From assembly GCF_001905725.1 (NCBI RefSeq), contig NZ_LIWB01000012.1, positions 124,001 to 188,000 of the forward strand: a DNA stretch of 64,000 nt, in the 5' to 3' direction. Below the pieces are notes generated by a model. That model was not told the origin of the DNA, did not search any database, and saw only the letters and a program-made list of their open reading frames with translations. The first letter of the stretch is position 1. Each line of letters starts with the position of its first letter. Shown in pieces: positions 52,631 to 61,608 of the stretch. The DNA comes from Streptomyces sp. CB02400. Lineage in GTDB: Bacteria; Actinomycetota; Actinomycetes; Streptomycetales; Streptomycetaceae. A program made the translations under genes and the position numbers.

Positions 52631-54026
52631 AGAGAACGCCCCCCGCCGCCCCGCCGCCGTGGTCATCGGAGCCGGCGCCACCGGCCTGTTCGCCGCGGCG
52701 GCCCTCACGGACTTCGCCGACGTCACCGTCATCGAACGCGACCGCCTCCCCGACGGACCGGAACCGCGCCGGGGCGTTCCCCAGGCTCGCCACGCCCACC
52801 TGGTGTGGAGCGGAGGAGCCAAAGCCTTCGACGAACTCCTCCCCGGTCTCACCGACGAGGTCGTCGCCCACGGCGGCCGTCTGGTTCACATCATGGGCGA
52901 CATGGTCTCCCGAGCCCCCAACGAAGTGTGGTTCCGCCGCTTCACCGCCACCCGTCACCGCAACCTGGTCTGCTCCCGCGACCTCCTCGACTTCGTCCTG
53001 CGCGGCCGCGTCCTGGCCGACGGACGCATCACACTCCGCGAAGGGACGACCGTACTCGGCCTGGAAGGCGACGCCACGACCGTCACCGGCGTCCGCGTAC
53101 GCACCGGCGACGAGGAAAGCACCCTCCGCGCGGACCTGGTCGTCGACGCCTCGGGCCGAGGCTCCCGCGCACCGCGGTGGCTCGCCGGACTGGGGGTGCC
53201 GGCCGTCGCGGAGCGAGTGGTGAACGCCGGCGTCGCCTACGCCACCCGCGTCTACGACGCCCCCGAGGCGACCCGGGAGATCGACTTCCCTCTGGTCAAC
53301 GTGCAGGCCAACCCGGCGAAGGCGCCGGGGCAGGGCGGCATCGTCCTGCCCGTCGAGGGAAACCGCTGGATCGTCACCCTGTCCGGCACCCGCGGCGGCG
53401 AACCCACCGGCGATCCCGGCGCCTTCGTCGATTTCGCCCTCGGCCTGGGCGATCCCGTCATCGGCGAACTCATCAAGGACGCCCGGCCACTCGGGGACAT
53501 CACCACCACCCGCGCCACGGCCAACCGCCGTCGCTACTACGAGCGGGCCAGGCGCTGGCCGGACGGCTTCGTCGTCCTCGGTGACGCCGTCGCCGGCTAC
53601 AACCCCGTCTACGGTCACGGCCTCACCGTCGCCGCCCAAGGCGCTCTCGCCGTGCGCGACGTGCTGCGCGCGGCCGGGGGGCCGGGACATCCGGGCCTCT
53701 CACGTCGTCTCCAGCGGGCTGCCGCACGACCGGTGGCCGCCGCCTGGGACCTGGCCGTCGGCCAGGACGCCCTGTATCCGGGAGCCGCCGAGACCCGGCC
53801 CAACAGCGTCGAACGTGTCCTCGCGCGCTTCGTCGACAAAGCGGTCGAGACCGGCGCGCGCAATCCGCGTGCCATGGCGGCGCTGCTGGACGTCATGAGC
53901 CTGGAGAAACCCGCGACCCGCCTGTTCTCGCCGGACATGCTCGTCCCCATGCTCATCGGCCCCCGAAAGCCCCACCTGCAAGGCCCACCCCTCACCGAGA
54001 CGGAGCGGAAGACCGCTCTGTCCTAG
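52623..54026 (+). CDS. FAD-dependent monooxygenase-like oxidoreductase
   Basis: A 467-residue flavoprotein: Rossmann motif AVVIGAGATGLFAAAALTD near the start and the GD motif GFVVLGDAVAGYNPVYGHG near residue 318. It resembles tryptophan halogenase/geranylgeranyl reductase type flavoproteins, without a halogenase WxWxIP motif. No signal peptide. As the last gene of the operon it may make or destroy the small molecule that the membrane protein and protease respond to. The reaction is not determinable here. Confidence 0.82.
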   Translation: MAEENAPRRPAAVVIGAGATGLFAAAALTDFADVTVIERDRLPDGPEPRRGVPQARHAHLVWSGGAKAFDELLPGLTDEVVAHGGRLVHIMGDMVSRAPNEVWFRRFTATRHRNLVCSRDLLDFVLRGRVLADGRITLREGTTVLGLEGDATTVTGVRVRTGDEESTLRADLVVDASGRGSRAPRWLAGLGVPAVAERVVNAGVAYATRVYDAPEATREIDFPLVNVQANPAKAPGQGGIVLPVEGNRWIVTLSGTRGGEPTGDPGAFVDFALGLGDPVIGELIKDARPLGDITTTRATANRRRYYERARRWPDGFVVLGDAVAGYNPVYGHGLTVAAQGALAVRDVLRAAGGPGHPGLSRRLQRAAARPVAAAWDLAVGQDALYPGAAETRPNSVERVLARFVDKAVETGARNPRAMAALLDVMSLEKPATRLFSPDMLVPMLIGPRKPHLQGPPLTETERKTALS

Positions 54027-54081
54027 CCGGGAGCCGGGCCGGCGCTGTGCTTGTCGCGGCGGGACGCCGGCCGCACCGCCC

Positions 54082-54669
54082 TCACGAGTCGGTACGAGCG
54101 CGCAGGACTCCCTCGACGCCCTGCAGGAAGGTTTCCGAGACCAGTTCGGGGTCGAAGAGGCAACCGGCTGCCATGGCGCCGTCCCGGAGCATGACGAGGT
54201 GCCGGCCTGCTGCCTCGGCGGGGGCGTCGCCGGTCTCCGCCAGCAGCTCCGTGACGGTGTCCAGGAACCATTGACGGTGGGTCAGGACGGCTCGGTGGAT
54301 CGGGTGGGCGGGGTCGGGATACTCGGCCACCGCGTTGAGGAAGGCGCAGCCGCGGAAGCCGGGGGACCGGATGCCTTCGGTGATGGACCTGGCGACGGCC
54401 CGGACCCTGTCGGCCGCCGGCCGACCGTTCGCCAGGGCGGTGGCGACCTGCTCCCGGATTCCCCGGTCGGCCTGTTCGAGGTACGCGAGAACGAGTTCCT
54501 CCTTGCCCGAGAAGTGCCGGTACAGCGTGGCCCGGGTCACCTGTGCCTCCGCGATGACCCGGTCGATGCCGACGGAGTGGATCCCCTCGGCGTAGAAGAT
54601 CCGGCTCGCTGTGTGGAGCAGCCGCGCTCGCGCTTCGGACGTGCTGCCGCTTTTCGGGCTCCGACTCAT
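54082..54669 (-). CDS. TetR-family regulator divergent from a small membrane protein
   Basis: A 195-residue TetR protein with helix-turn-helix VIAEAQVTRATLYRHFSGKE (about 38-57). The C-terminal part (RGCAFLNAVAEYPDP, AAGRHLVMLRDGAMAAG) matches the AcrR/YcdC-like subgroup. ATG 54669. It faces away from the membrane protein gene with two AGAACGTTC elements in between, which are probably its operators. Confidence 0.88.
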   Translation of the reverse strand: MSRSPKSGSTSEARARLLHTASRIFYAEGIHSVGIDRVIAEAQVTRATLYRHFSGKEELVLAYLEQADRGIREQVATALANGRPAADRVRAVARSITEGIRSPGFRGCAFLNAVAEYPDPAHPIHRAVLTHRQWFLDTVTELLAETGDAPAEAAGRHLVMLRDGAMAAGCLFDPELVSETFLQGVEGVLRARTDS

Positions 54670-54691
54670 GCCGTCAGGCTACCAAACAGGT

Positions 54692-54767
54692 AGAACGTTC
54701 GGTCTTGACAGTGACCGCACCGGTCCTCTTTGATCTGAGTACGAGACAGAACGTTCTCCCCCCCCCC
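54692..54767 (+). promoter_or_regulatory. Promoter between two AGAACGTTC operators, followed by a C10 tract
   Basis: TTGACA (54705-54710) and TTTGAT (54729-54734), 18 bases apart, form a good promoter for the membrane protein gene. AGAACGTTCG (54692-54701) lies directly upstream and the perfect palindrome AGAACGTTCT (54748-54757) near the transcript start. Ten consecutive C residues (54758-54767) follow. Repression by the divergent TetR is likely. Confidence 0.65.
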
Positions 54768-54818
54768 GTGGTGATCGGGCTGTTCCGCATCGATCCACCG
54801 TCACGGAAAGGCACTTCC

Positions 54819-55379
54819 ATGGACACCCTCGTCGGCACAGCCCCGACCGGCGTTCCTGCCGCCTTGCGCAAGCTGTACTTCCTGCGGTTCGCGTTCGCCG
54901 CCGCATGGGCCGCCCTGCTGTTCGCGACCGCCGAAACACTGGGGACGCCCAGTGCGGTGCTGCTGCTGGTCTACCCCCTGTTCGACGTGGCGGCCGCGGT
55001 CGTCGACGTCCGGTCCGCGAAGGCGAACGGCGGTACGGCCCGACTCCTGTACGCGAACATCGCGATCAGCTCGCTGACGGTCATCGGCCTGGCTGTCGCC
55101 GTCACGTCGGGCATCCCGGCCGTCCTGCGGGTCTGGGGGGTCTGGGCCGTCACCTCGGGACTCGTCCAGCTCGTCGTGGGCGCGGGCCGCAGGAAACTGG
55201 GCGGCCAGTGGCCGATGATCATCAGCGGTGCCATCTCCACGGCCGCCGGCGCGTCGTTCTTCGCGCAGGCCGGCAGCGACGATGCCACGTTGGCGAACCT
55301 CGCCGGCTACGCCTTTGCCGGAGGCGTCTTCTTCCTCGTCTCGGCCCTCCGACTGAACCGGACCCGCAACGGGGAATGA
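54819..55379 (+). CDS. Small integral membrane protein (DUF308-like)
   Basis: A 186-residue protein with about six hydrophobic helices (LRFAFAAAWAALLFATAETL, VLLLVYPLFDVAAAVVDV, ISSLTVIGLAVAVTSGI, VWGVWAVTSGLVQLVVGAG and two more), in the layout of HdeD/DUF308 membrane proteins. The function is unknown. ATG 54819 has GGAAAGG upstream. It is controlled by the divergent TetR gene and is a likely efflux or membrane stress component. Confidence 0.75.
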   Translation: MDTLVGTAPTGVPAALRKLYFLRFAFAAAWAALLFATAETLGTPSAVLLLVYPLFDVAAAVVDVRSAKANGGTARLLYANIAISSLTVIGLAVAVTSGIPAVLRVWGVWAVTSGLVQLVVGAGRRKLGGQWPMIISGAISTAAGASFFAQAGSDDATLANLAGYAFAGGVFFLVSALRLNRTRNGE

Positions 55380-55717
55380 CCCCGTGGGCACCGAGACCGT
55401 CCGCCCCGGCGGCCCGCCGAGCCGGACTCGGCGACGAGTCCGCGTCACGGAGGGCTTCCGGTGCCAGGGGACCGGCAGGCCCTGGGATCCGGGGCCCTGT
55501 GCCGGATCGCATGCGGTGCGGAGCGACGCGGGCCTCTGTCGACAGCAGCCGGATGCCGGCCGGACGCACGAAGTCGTGGGCGGGGACGCGGACCTGTCGG
55601 AGATGCGACGTGCCCGGCCCCTGACAGGTCGGGGCGTACCGATCGCCGCAAGGCGGATGCCGCTGCACCGGCGGACGGCCCCGGTGCTGCCGTCGCCGCC
55701 GGGCCCGTTCGGACGGG
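55380..55717. other. Intergenic region, 338 bp
   Basis: The gap lies between convergent genes. Reading frames here have no ribosome binding site and no recognisable content. I see no strong inverted repeat or other element. Confidence 0.4.
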
Positions 55718-58639
55718 TCAGCCGGAGTCGTCGAACATGGCCAGCAGTGCCTGCTCGTCCGTCTCCGGTACGGGCTGTTCCGGCTGCGGCACCTGCTCGG
55801 CCCATACCGTTTTGCCCTGCGGCATGTAGCGGGCGCCCCAGCTGCTGGTGAACTGCGCCACCAGGAACAGGCCGCGCCCGCCCTCCTCGGTCATGGCCGC
55901 CCGCCGGATGCGCGGAGAGGTGTTGCTGCGGTCGGAGACCTCGCAGATCAGTGAGTCGTCGCGCAGCAACCGCAGACACACGGGCCCCCGGCCGCCGTAC
56001 CGCACGGCGTTGGTGACCAGCTCGCTGACCACCAGCCCGGTGTTGAAATCCAGCTCCGACAGGCCCCAGGCGGCGAGCTGATCGCGGGCCAGCGCCCTGG
56101 CCCGCGCCACGACCGAGGGGTCGGACGGGAACTCCCAGGCCGCCACCCGGTCCTCGGACAGCGCGTGCACACGGGCCAGCAGGAGGGCCACGTCGTCGTA
56201 CGGGCTGCCGGGCAGGAGGGTGCCCGTGATCCGGTCGCAGATGTCCTCCAGCGCCGGGCCGCCGTGGCTCAGCGAGTCCAGCAGCCGCCCGGTGCGCGCA
56301 TCGGTGTCCCCGTAACCGCGGTCTTCCTTGAGCAGGCCGTCGGTGTACATCGCCAGCAGGCTGCCCGCGGGCAGGTCGACGGTGGCGGACTCGTACGGCT
56401 GGATCCCGCCGAGCCCGAGCGGCGGACCGCCCGGCAGGTCGATCAGCCGCGCCTGCCCGCCCGGCGTCAGCACGGCGGGCGGCGGATGACCGGCCCGAGC
56501 GGCCGTGCAGCGGCACGACACCGGGTCGTACACCGCGTACAGGCAGGTCGTTCCCGTCGCGGGGTCCTGCTCGTCGTCCGATTCTTCGGGAGTCCGGCTG
56601 ACCAGGTCGTCCAGGTGGGCCAGCACCTCCTCGGGCAGCAGGTCGAGACCGGCCAGCGTCCGCACCGCCGTACGCAGCCGGCCCATGGTCGCCGCCGCCT
56701 GCAGACCGTTGCCGGGCACGTCCCCGACGACCAGCGCCACGCGCATCCCGGACAGCGGGATCGCGTCGAACCAGTCCCCGCCCACACCGGCCCTGGCGTC
56801 CGCGGGCAGATAACGGGAGGCGAGTTCGGCGGCGCTCAGCCGGGGCAGGACGTGCGGCAGCAGGCTGCGCTGCAGCGTCAGGGAGGCGCGGTGCTCCCGG
56901 CGGTAGCGGCGGGCGTTGTCCACGCTGATCGCGGCACGGGCCGCCAGTTCACCCGCCAGCGTCAGGTCGTCCTGCTCGTACGGCCTCGTCCTGCCGCGGC
57001 GGTAGAAGCCCGCCAGGCCCAGGACGGAGCCCCGCGCGGACAGCGGCGCGCCCAGATAGGAGTGCTCGCCCTCGCCGAGCAGGCCGACGGGGTGCGCCCG
57101 GTCGGCCGGAGATCCGGACAGGGCGGCGGTCGGCACCGAGTCCGTCACCGGCCGCCCGGTCTCCAGACACCGGGCCTGGGGGGTACCGGCGGGGTAGCCG
57201 GCCGGCTCGTCCACACCACCGGCCGGGATGTCGCGGGACTCCTCGCCCGCCCAGACGGCCACCCGGCGCAGTGCCGTGCCGGGGCGCAGCCGCCCGGGCG
57301 GTGGCTCTTCGCCGGCCAGGACACCTTCCACCAGGTCGACGACGACCAGGTCGGCGAAGCGCGGCACGGCGATCTTCGCCAGTTCCTCGGCGGTACGCCA
57401 CATGTCCAGAGTGGTGCCGAGCCGTGTGCCCGCCTCGTTCAGCAGGGACAGCCGCCTGCGGGCCTCGGCGGCGAGCCGGCCGACGCCCGGCTCGCCGACC
57501 AGCAGCAGCCATGCGTCGGTCGGCCCGGCGGCGTGCGGTTCCGCCGTCGCACCGGGCGCGTCCGCCCCCGCCGCCACGGTGGGGCGGTCCAGGAGCGGCA
57601 CATGACGACCGTCGGGGGCGGTCACGGTGACCCGGCCCGGTGCCCCCGTGCCGCGGGTGTCCTCGAAGCTGACCTCGACCGCCGCGCCCTCCGCGTCGCC
57701 GTGGTGCAGCTCCCGGCGGCGCAGCACGGCCACGCGGCTGCCCGCGAGGGGCACCTCGGCGAATGCCTCGCCGGCCGAGGAGATCAGCTCGACGGCATGC
57801 TCCAGCAGCATCAGCTGCTCCTGCGGGGTCAGGCGGGGAGCCGGCCCGCCGAACCGGTGCAGCTCACCCGAGCCGAGGTTCAGCTCGGCGTGCCCGCCGC
57901 GCTCCCTGGCCTGCTGGAAGGAGCGCATCAGCTCGAGCTCGCGGGCCGCGCTCAGCTCCAGCAGGCGCTCCCCGATGCGTTCGGTGGCCTCCTGAAGGAC
58001 CAGCGCCATGCCGGGGTCGGCCAGCGCCCGGGGCACGGAGAGGTTGACCGCGCCCCGCACGGTGCCGCCCACCGGGTCGCGCACCGGCGCGGCCATGCAG
58101 GTCAGCTCCTTGAGGTCGTGCAGGAAGTGCTCGTGGCCGACGACCACGAACGGCGCCCGGGTGCTCAGCACCATGCTGACGCTGCTGGTCCCCATGAACC
58201 GCTCGTCGACATTGGCGCCCGGCACCAGGGAGGCGGCGTCCATCAGCTCCAGCCCCGCCGGGACGCCCCACCGCTCCACGAGGTTCGCCCGTGAGTCGGC
58301 CAGCGCCACGGTCACCGGCACGCCCGAGAACCGTTCGTACAGATGGTCCAGCACCGGCGCGGCGGCCCTGATCAGCCGGGAGTCGGGATCCAGGTCCCTC
58401 TCGACCGGCAGGGCCGCACCCTCCTGGTCGATGCCGAGCGACTGCGAGCGCTGCCAGGAGGCGAGGATCTCCGGACGTATTCCGGCAACCGGCTGCGTCC
58501 GGTCGCCGGGACCACTGCCCGAAGGAGTCGGATACGGGTCCACAGGATCAGGGTAATCGGGCAAAAGGGACGTGCGCTCGGTCGCGGGCGTTCCGGAGGC
58601 GAAGGACCCGGGTTCCGCGGGCCCAGGACGATCCTTCAC
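55718..58639 (-). CDS. SpoIIE phosphatase with AcoR-like GAF, second GAF and HATPase domains
   Basis: A 973-residue dual sensor enzyme. Residues about 55-230 resemble the GAF-containing N-terminus of AcoR-type activators (ILASWQRSQSLGID). A second GAF (about 395-590), a SpoIIE PP2C domain (GGDWFDAI, VGDVPGNG, MYTDGLLKE, YDDVALLL; about 605-830) and a C-terminal HATPase (VVSELVTNAVRYGGRG; about 845-960) follow. The HATPase would act as anti-sigma kinase and the PP2C as antagonist phosphatase in one chain. GTG 58639 overlaps the TGA of the upstream SpoIIE gene by 4 bp, so both are co-translated. Confidence 0.9.
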   Translation of the reverse strand: MKDRPGPAEPGSFASGTPATERTSLLPDYPDPVDPYPTPSGSGPGDRTQPVAGIRPEILASWQRSQSLGIDQEGAALPVERDLDPDSRLIRAAAPVLDHLYERFSGVPVTVALADSRANLVERWGVPAGLELMDAASLVPGANVDERFMGTSSVSMVLSTRAPFVVVGHEHFLHDLKELTCMAAPVRDPVGGTVRGAVNLSVPRALADPGMALVLQEATERIGERLLELSAARELELMRSFQQARERGGHAELNLGSGELHRFGGPAPRLTPQEQLMLLEHAVELISSAGEAFAEVPLAGSRVAVLRRRELHHGDAEGAAVEVSFEDTRGTGAPGRVTVTAPDGRHVPLLDRPTVAAGADAPGATAEPHAAGPTDAWLLLVGEPGVGRLAAEARRRLSLLNEAGTRLGTTLDMWRTAEELAKIAVPRFADLVVVDLVEGVLAGEEPPPGRLRPGTALRRVAVWAGEESRDIPAGGVDEPAGYPAGTPQARCLETGRPVTDSVPTAALSGSPADRAHPVGLLGEGEHSYLGAPLSARGSVLGLAGFYRRGRTRPYEQDDLTLAGELAARAAISVDNARRYRREHRASLTLQRSLLPHVLPRLSAAELASRYLPADARAGVGGDWFDAIPLSGMRVALVVGDVPGNGLQAAATMGRLRTAVRTLAGLDLLPEEVLAHLDDLVSRTPEESDDEQDPATGTTCLYAVYDPVSCRCTAARAGHPPPAVLTPGGQARLIDLPGGPPLGLGGIQPYESATVDLPAGSLLAMYTDGLLKEDRGYGDTDARTGRLLDSLSHGGPALEDICDRITGTLLPGSPYDDVALLLARVHALSEDRVAAWEFPSDPSVVARARALARDQLAAWGLSELDFNTGLVVSELVTNAVRYGGRGPVCLRLLRDDSLICEVSDRSNTSPRIRRAAMTEEGGRGLFLVAQFTSSWGARYMPQGKTVWAEQVPQPEQPVPETDEQALLAMFDDSG

Positions 58640-60759
58640 GGGCTGTGCAACAGCAGCAGGGCGATGTCATCGGTGTACGCGTGCCGGGGGACGGCGTGGC
58701 GCACCAGGTCGTCGGCCAGGTCGTCGATCGGCTGGTCGCCCGTCACGGTGAGGCGGCGGGCCAGGGCGTCGATGGACCGGGTGATGTCGGAGCCGGGGGT
58801 TTCCACGAGGCCGTCGGTGTAGAGGGCGAGGAGCGATCCGGCCGGCAGGGGCGCGGAGGTGACCGGATAGTCGGCCGCGGGACCCGCGCCGATGCCGAGC
58901 AGGGGGCCGGGATCCACCTCGAGCACGAGGGTCGCCGGTGTGGGCGCCGGGGTGCGCAGGAGCGGAGGGAGGTGTCCCGCGCTGGCCAGGTGGAGGCGTC
59001 GGCGGGCGAGGTCGATGTGGATGTAGAGGCAGGAGACGAAAAGGTCGGTCTCGAGGTCCGCCAGTACGCGGTCGGTGCGGGTCAGCACGGAGCCGGGGCA
59101 CTCGCCGGCGGTGGCGTGGACGGCGGTGCGGACCTGCCCCATGAGGGCGGCGGCGTTGATGTTGTGCCCTTGCACGTCTCCGATGACGGCGGCGGCGGTG
59201 GTGTCACTGAGGCGGATCAGGTCGTAGAAGTCACCGCCGATGTCCACGCCGTGGGCGGTCGGCAGGTACCGGGCGGCGACCGTGAGACCGGGGACGCGCG
59301 GCAGGGTCGTCGGCAGAAGGGCCTGCTGCAGGCCGTGGGCCAGCTCGTGCTTGGCGTCGTAGAGCAGCGCGCGGTCCATGGCCTGGGCGATGAGACCGCC
59401 CAGTGAGACGAGGACGGCGCGGTCACCGGCGCCGAAGGGATGCGGGTGGTCGTAGGACAGGATGCAGCAACCGACGCGGCGGTCGGACACCACCAGGGGG
59501 AGGAAGGCCCACGCCTGCTTGCCGCTGAGTGCGGGGGCCTTCGGATGGGCGCGGGTCATCTCGTCCGGGTCGGTGAAGAAGGCCGGGACGCCGTTGTGCA
59601 GCACGCGGCCGACGGGAGTGACGTCGGTGTCCAGCGGCAGGCCGTCGAGGCGGGCGATGGTGCGCGGGTCGTAGCCCCGGTGCCCGATGATCTTCAGACG
59701 TCCGGAGTCGGCGGCTGAGACGACCAGGCCCTGGGCGCCGAAGGCGGGCAGGATCTGGTCGGCCACCACGTCGATCACATCGGCCACGGTGACGGTCTGG
59801 CTCAGTGCGGCCGACAGGTGGATCAGCTGGTGGATCCGCCCCGTGCCGGCGCCCTCCGGAGCCGCGAGGGGCGCGGTGATACGGGGCGGTGGCGCGTCGG
59901 CCGGGTGCCGGTCGTGGTTGGGGGAGACGAGGACGCTGATGCCGCTCTCGTCCGGGTAGAGCCGGAAGTCGAGCCACCGGCCGGGAGGGCGCAGCGCGGT
60001 GAAGGCGACGGGCTCACGGCTGAAGACCGCGGTGCGGTAGTGCTCCTCGTGGACCGGGTCGTCGAGCCAGGGCACGGCCTGCCACGGAGGATTCCCCAGG
60101 AGACGGTCGTGTCCGCGGCCGAGCAGCCGGGCCGCGGCGTCGTTGAGGTAGGTGATGCGCCCCTCCAGGTCGAGGCCGAGGGCGCCGACGGGCAGCCGCT
60201 GGACCAGGTCGACGGCGGCGATCCGTGCCTGCGCCGGATCGACGTCGGGCCGGCGCAGGGGCACGGTGCGCGGCTGGTCGGGAACGGTCCACGAGGCGGG
60301 CGCCCGGTCCAGCAGCCGGGTGAGGCGCCGTGCGCTGGACTGGATGTGCCCGCGCTCGCGCAGCGTCAGGGACGGCGGATGGCTCTTGGACCACACCAGC
60401 GCCATGGCCCCGTAGCGGCGCACACCGTGCAGGGGGGCGAAGGCCACCGCGAACTGGTAGGGCATCCCGGCCGCGGCGTTCGGATACAGACGGGCCATGT
60501 CCTCCTGGCGGCCCACCCAGACCAGGCGGTCCTCCCGCACCGCCTCCGACAGGGGGCCCGCGGCCGAGACCGCCACCCGCCGCCACGGAGCCACGGTCGC
60601 CCTCGGCATGCCACAGACCGCGGCCAGGCCCAGCACCGGTTCCTGTGCCGACAACAGGTACACGCCGCCTGCCAGAGCACCCGTCCGGCGCACCGTGGCA
60701 CTGAGCGCCTCGTCCAAGGAGGCCACGCCACCGTCACCACCGGGACTCTCATTACTCAC
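58636..60759 (-). CDS. SpoIIE-type PP2C phosphatase with GAF-PAS-GAF sensors (paralogue B)
   Basis: A 707-residue sensor phosphatase with the same order as the protein at 39921: GAF (about 10-150), PAS (175-280), GAF (300-450) and PP2C (470-707; GGDFYDLI, IGDVQGHN, LYTDGLVET, TDDIALLL). Paralogy is clear along the whole length. GTG 60759 is the only good start in the frame. No ribosome binding site is visible, and transcription may be leaderless. Its stop overlaps the start of the HATPase-containing SpoIIE gene by 4 bp. Confidence 0.87.
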   Translation of the reverse strand: MSNESPGGDGGVASLDEALSATVRRTGALAGGVYLLSAQEPVLGLAAVCGMPRATVAPWRRVAVSAAGPLSEAVREDRLVWVGRQEDMARLYPNAAAGMPYQFAVAFAPLHGVRRYGAMALVWSKSHPPSLTLRERGHIQSSARRLTRLLDRAPASWTVPDQPRTVPLRRPDVDPAQARIAAVDLVQRLPVGALGLDLEGRITYLNDAAARLLGRGHDRLLGNPPWQAVPWLDDPVHEEHYRTAVFSREPVAFTALRPPGRWLDFRLYPDESGISVLVSPNHDRHPADAPPPRITAPLAAPEGAGTGRIHQLIHLSAALSQTVTVADVIDVVADQILPAFGAQGLVVSAADSGRLKIIGHRGYDPRTIARLDGLPLDTDVTPVGRVLHNGVPAFFTDPDEMTRAHPKAPALSGKQAWAFLPLVVSDRRVGCCILSYDHPHPFGAGDRAVLVSLGGLIAQAMDRALLYDAKHELAHGLQQALLPTTLPRVPGLTVAARYLPTAHGVDIGGDFYDLIRLSDTTAAAVIGDVQGHNINAAALMGQVRTAVHATAGECPGSVLTRTDRVLADLETDLFVSCLYIHIDLARRRLHLASAGHLPPLLRTPAPTPATLVLEVDPGPLLGIGAGPAADYPVTSAPLPAGSLLALYTDGLVETPGSDITRSIDALARRLTVTGDQPIDDLADDLVRHAVPRHAYTDDIALLLLHSP

Positions 60760-61098
60760 ATGTCCGACAGTATGCGGTCGGCCGCCGACGGGCGAAGGGT
60801 GTGCCGCGGTGTCCGCGCGGAGACGGCCGTGCTCGCCGGGCACCCCGACGCCCGGGCCCGCGTCGACGCGGCCCGGGCCGTGGTCACCGGCAACCCGCTC
60901 GCCACCGCCCGGGCGGACCGGGCGGAGGCGCTCCTCGAAGGCGACCTGCCGCGCCGGCTCGCCGCCACCGAGGCGCCCGACGCGGCCGGCTGCCCCTACC
61001 AGGCGGCGCGCACACTGCTGCTCGCCGGCGGCGGGCACACGGCGGCCGGCAGGACCGCGCTGACCGTGCTGGGCCTCGGGCCCCGGCCCACCCGGTAG
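60760..61098 (+). pseudogene. Fragment resembling the C-terminus of a large regulator
   Basis: About 110 codons read HPDARARVDAARAVVTGNPL, then AGCPYQAARTLLLAGGGHTA and ALTVLGLGP. The GCPYQ.ARTL..AGG pattern is typical of the repeat region of LAL/LuxR-type ATPase regulators, but no ATPase or LuxR domain is present. Its possible start (ATG 60760 or 60772) adjoins the start codon of the divergent SpoIIE gene, leaving no room for a normal promoter. I read it as a remnant. A short real protein is possible. Confidence 0.4.
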
Positions 61099-61107
61099 CC
61101 GCGGGCC

Positions 61108-61148
61108 CCGGTCGCGCCGGCGACCGGCCGGGACGCCGGCGCGACCGG
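61108..61148. terminator. 15-bp perfect hairpin between convergent fragments
   Basis: The stem 61108-61122 (CCGGTCGCGCCGGCG) pairs exactly with 61134-61148 around an 11-base loop. It stands between two convergent stop codons and could terminate both strands. Confidence 0.65.
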
Positions 61149-61151
61149 CTG

Positions 61152-61608
61152 TCAGCTCACCGCCCGCTTCACCAGCGCGGCGATCCGCTCCGCCACCCGC
61201 GGCGTCACCTCGGTCAGGGCGAGACCGGCCGCCCACATCGTGCCGTCGTCCAGGTTCGCCCGGTCACTGAAACCAGAGTGGCGCAACGCGCCTTGAACTT
61301 CGCCGCGCTCTGGAAGAAGCAGACGATCTCGCCGTCCAGCGCGTAGGCGGGCATGCCGTACCAGAGCCTCGGTGCGAGGGCCGGCGCGGCGGCCGTGAGG
61401 ACGGCGTGCACCCGCTCGGCCATGACCCGGTCCGGGTCCTGCATCTCGGCGATCTCCGCGAGCACCTCGCGCTCCGCCTGCGCCGCCTTGTCCGCCTGCG
61501 AACCGCGCCGCGCCGCGCCGCGGCCTTCCGCTCCTGGGCGTGCTCCTTCATCGCGGCCCGCTCCTCGACGGTGGACCCCTCGTACGTGCTGCTCCGGGCG
61601 CTGCCCAT
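61152..61608 (-). pseudogene. DUF1801/YdhG-like gene with two frameshifts
   Basis: The intact family begins MGSARSSTYEG...EERAAMKEHA and continues ...DKAAQAEREVLAEIAEMQDP, LWYGMPAYALDGEIVCFFQS and GFSDRANLDDGTMW. Here these pieces lie in three frames. The first shift is in a GCGGC tandem run near 61510-61525, consistent with one extra 5-base unit. The second follows KARCATL near 61270-61280, consistent with loss of one G. The start (ATG 61608) and stop (61152) are preserved. It is a recent pseudogene unless the sequence contains errors. Intact members are small iron-chaperone-like proteins of uncertain function. Confidence 0.8.

Noticed and set aside
52623..54026. Flavin-dependent halogenase
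   Set aside because: The diagnostic WxWxIP motif is absent; only general FAD monooxygenase motifs are seen.
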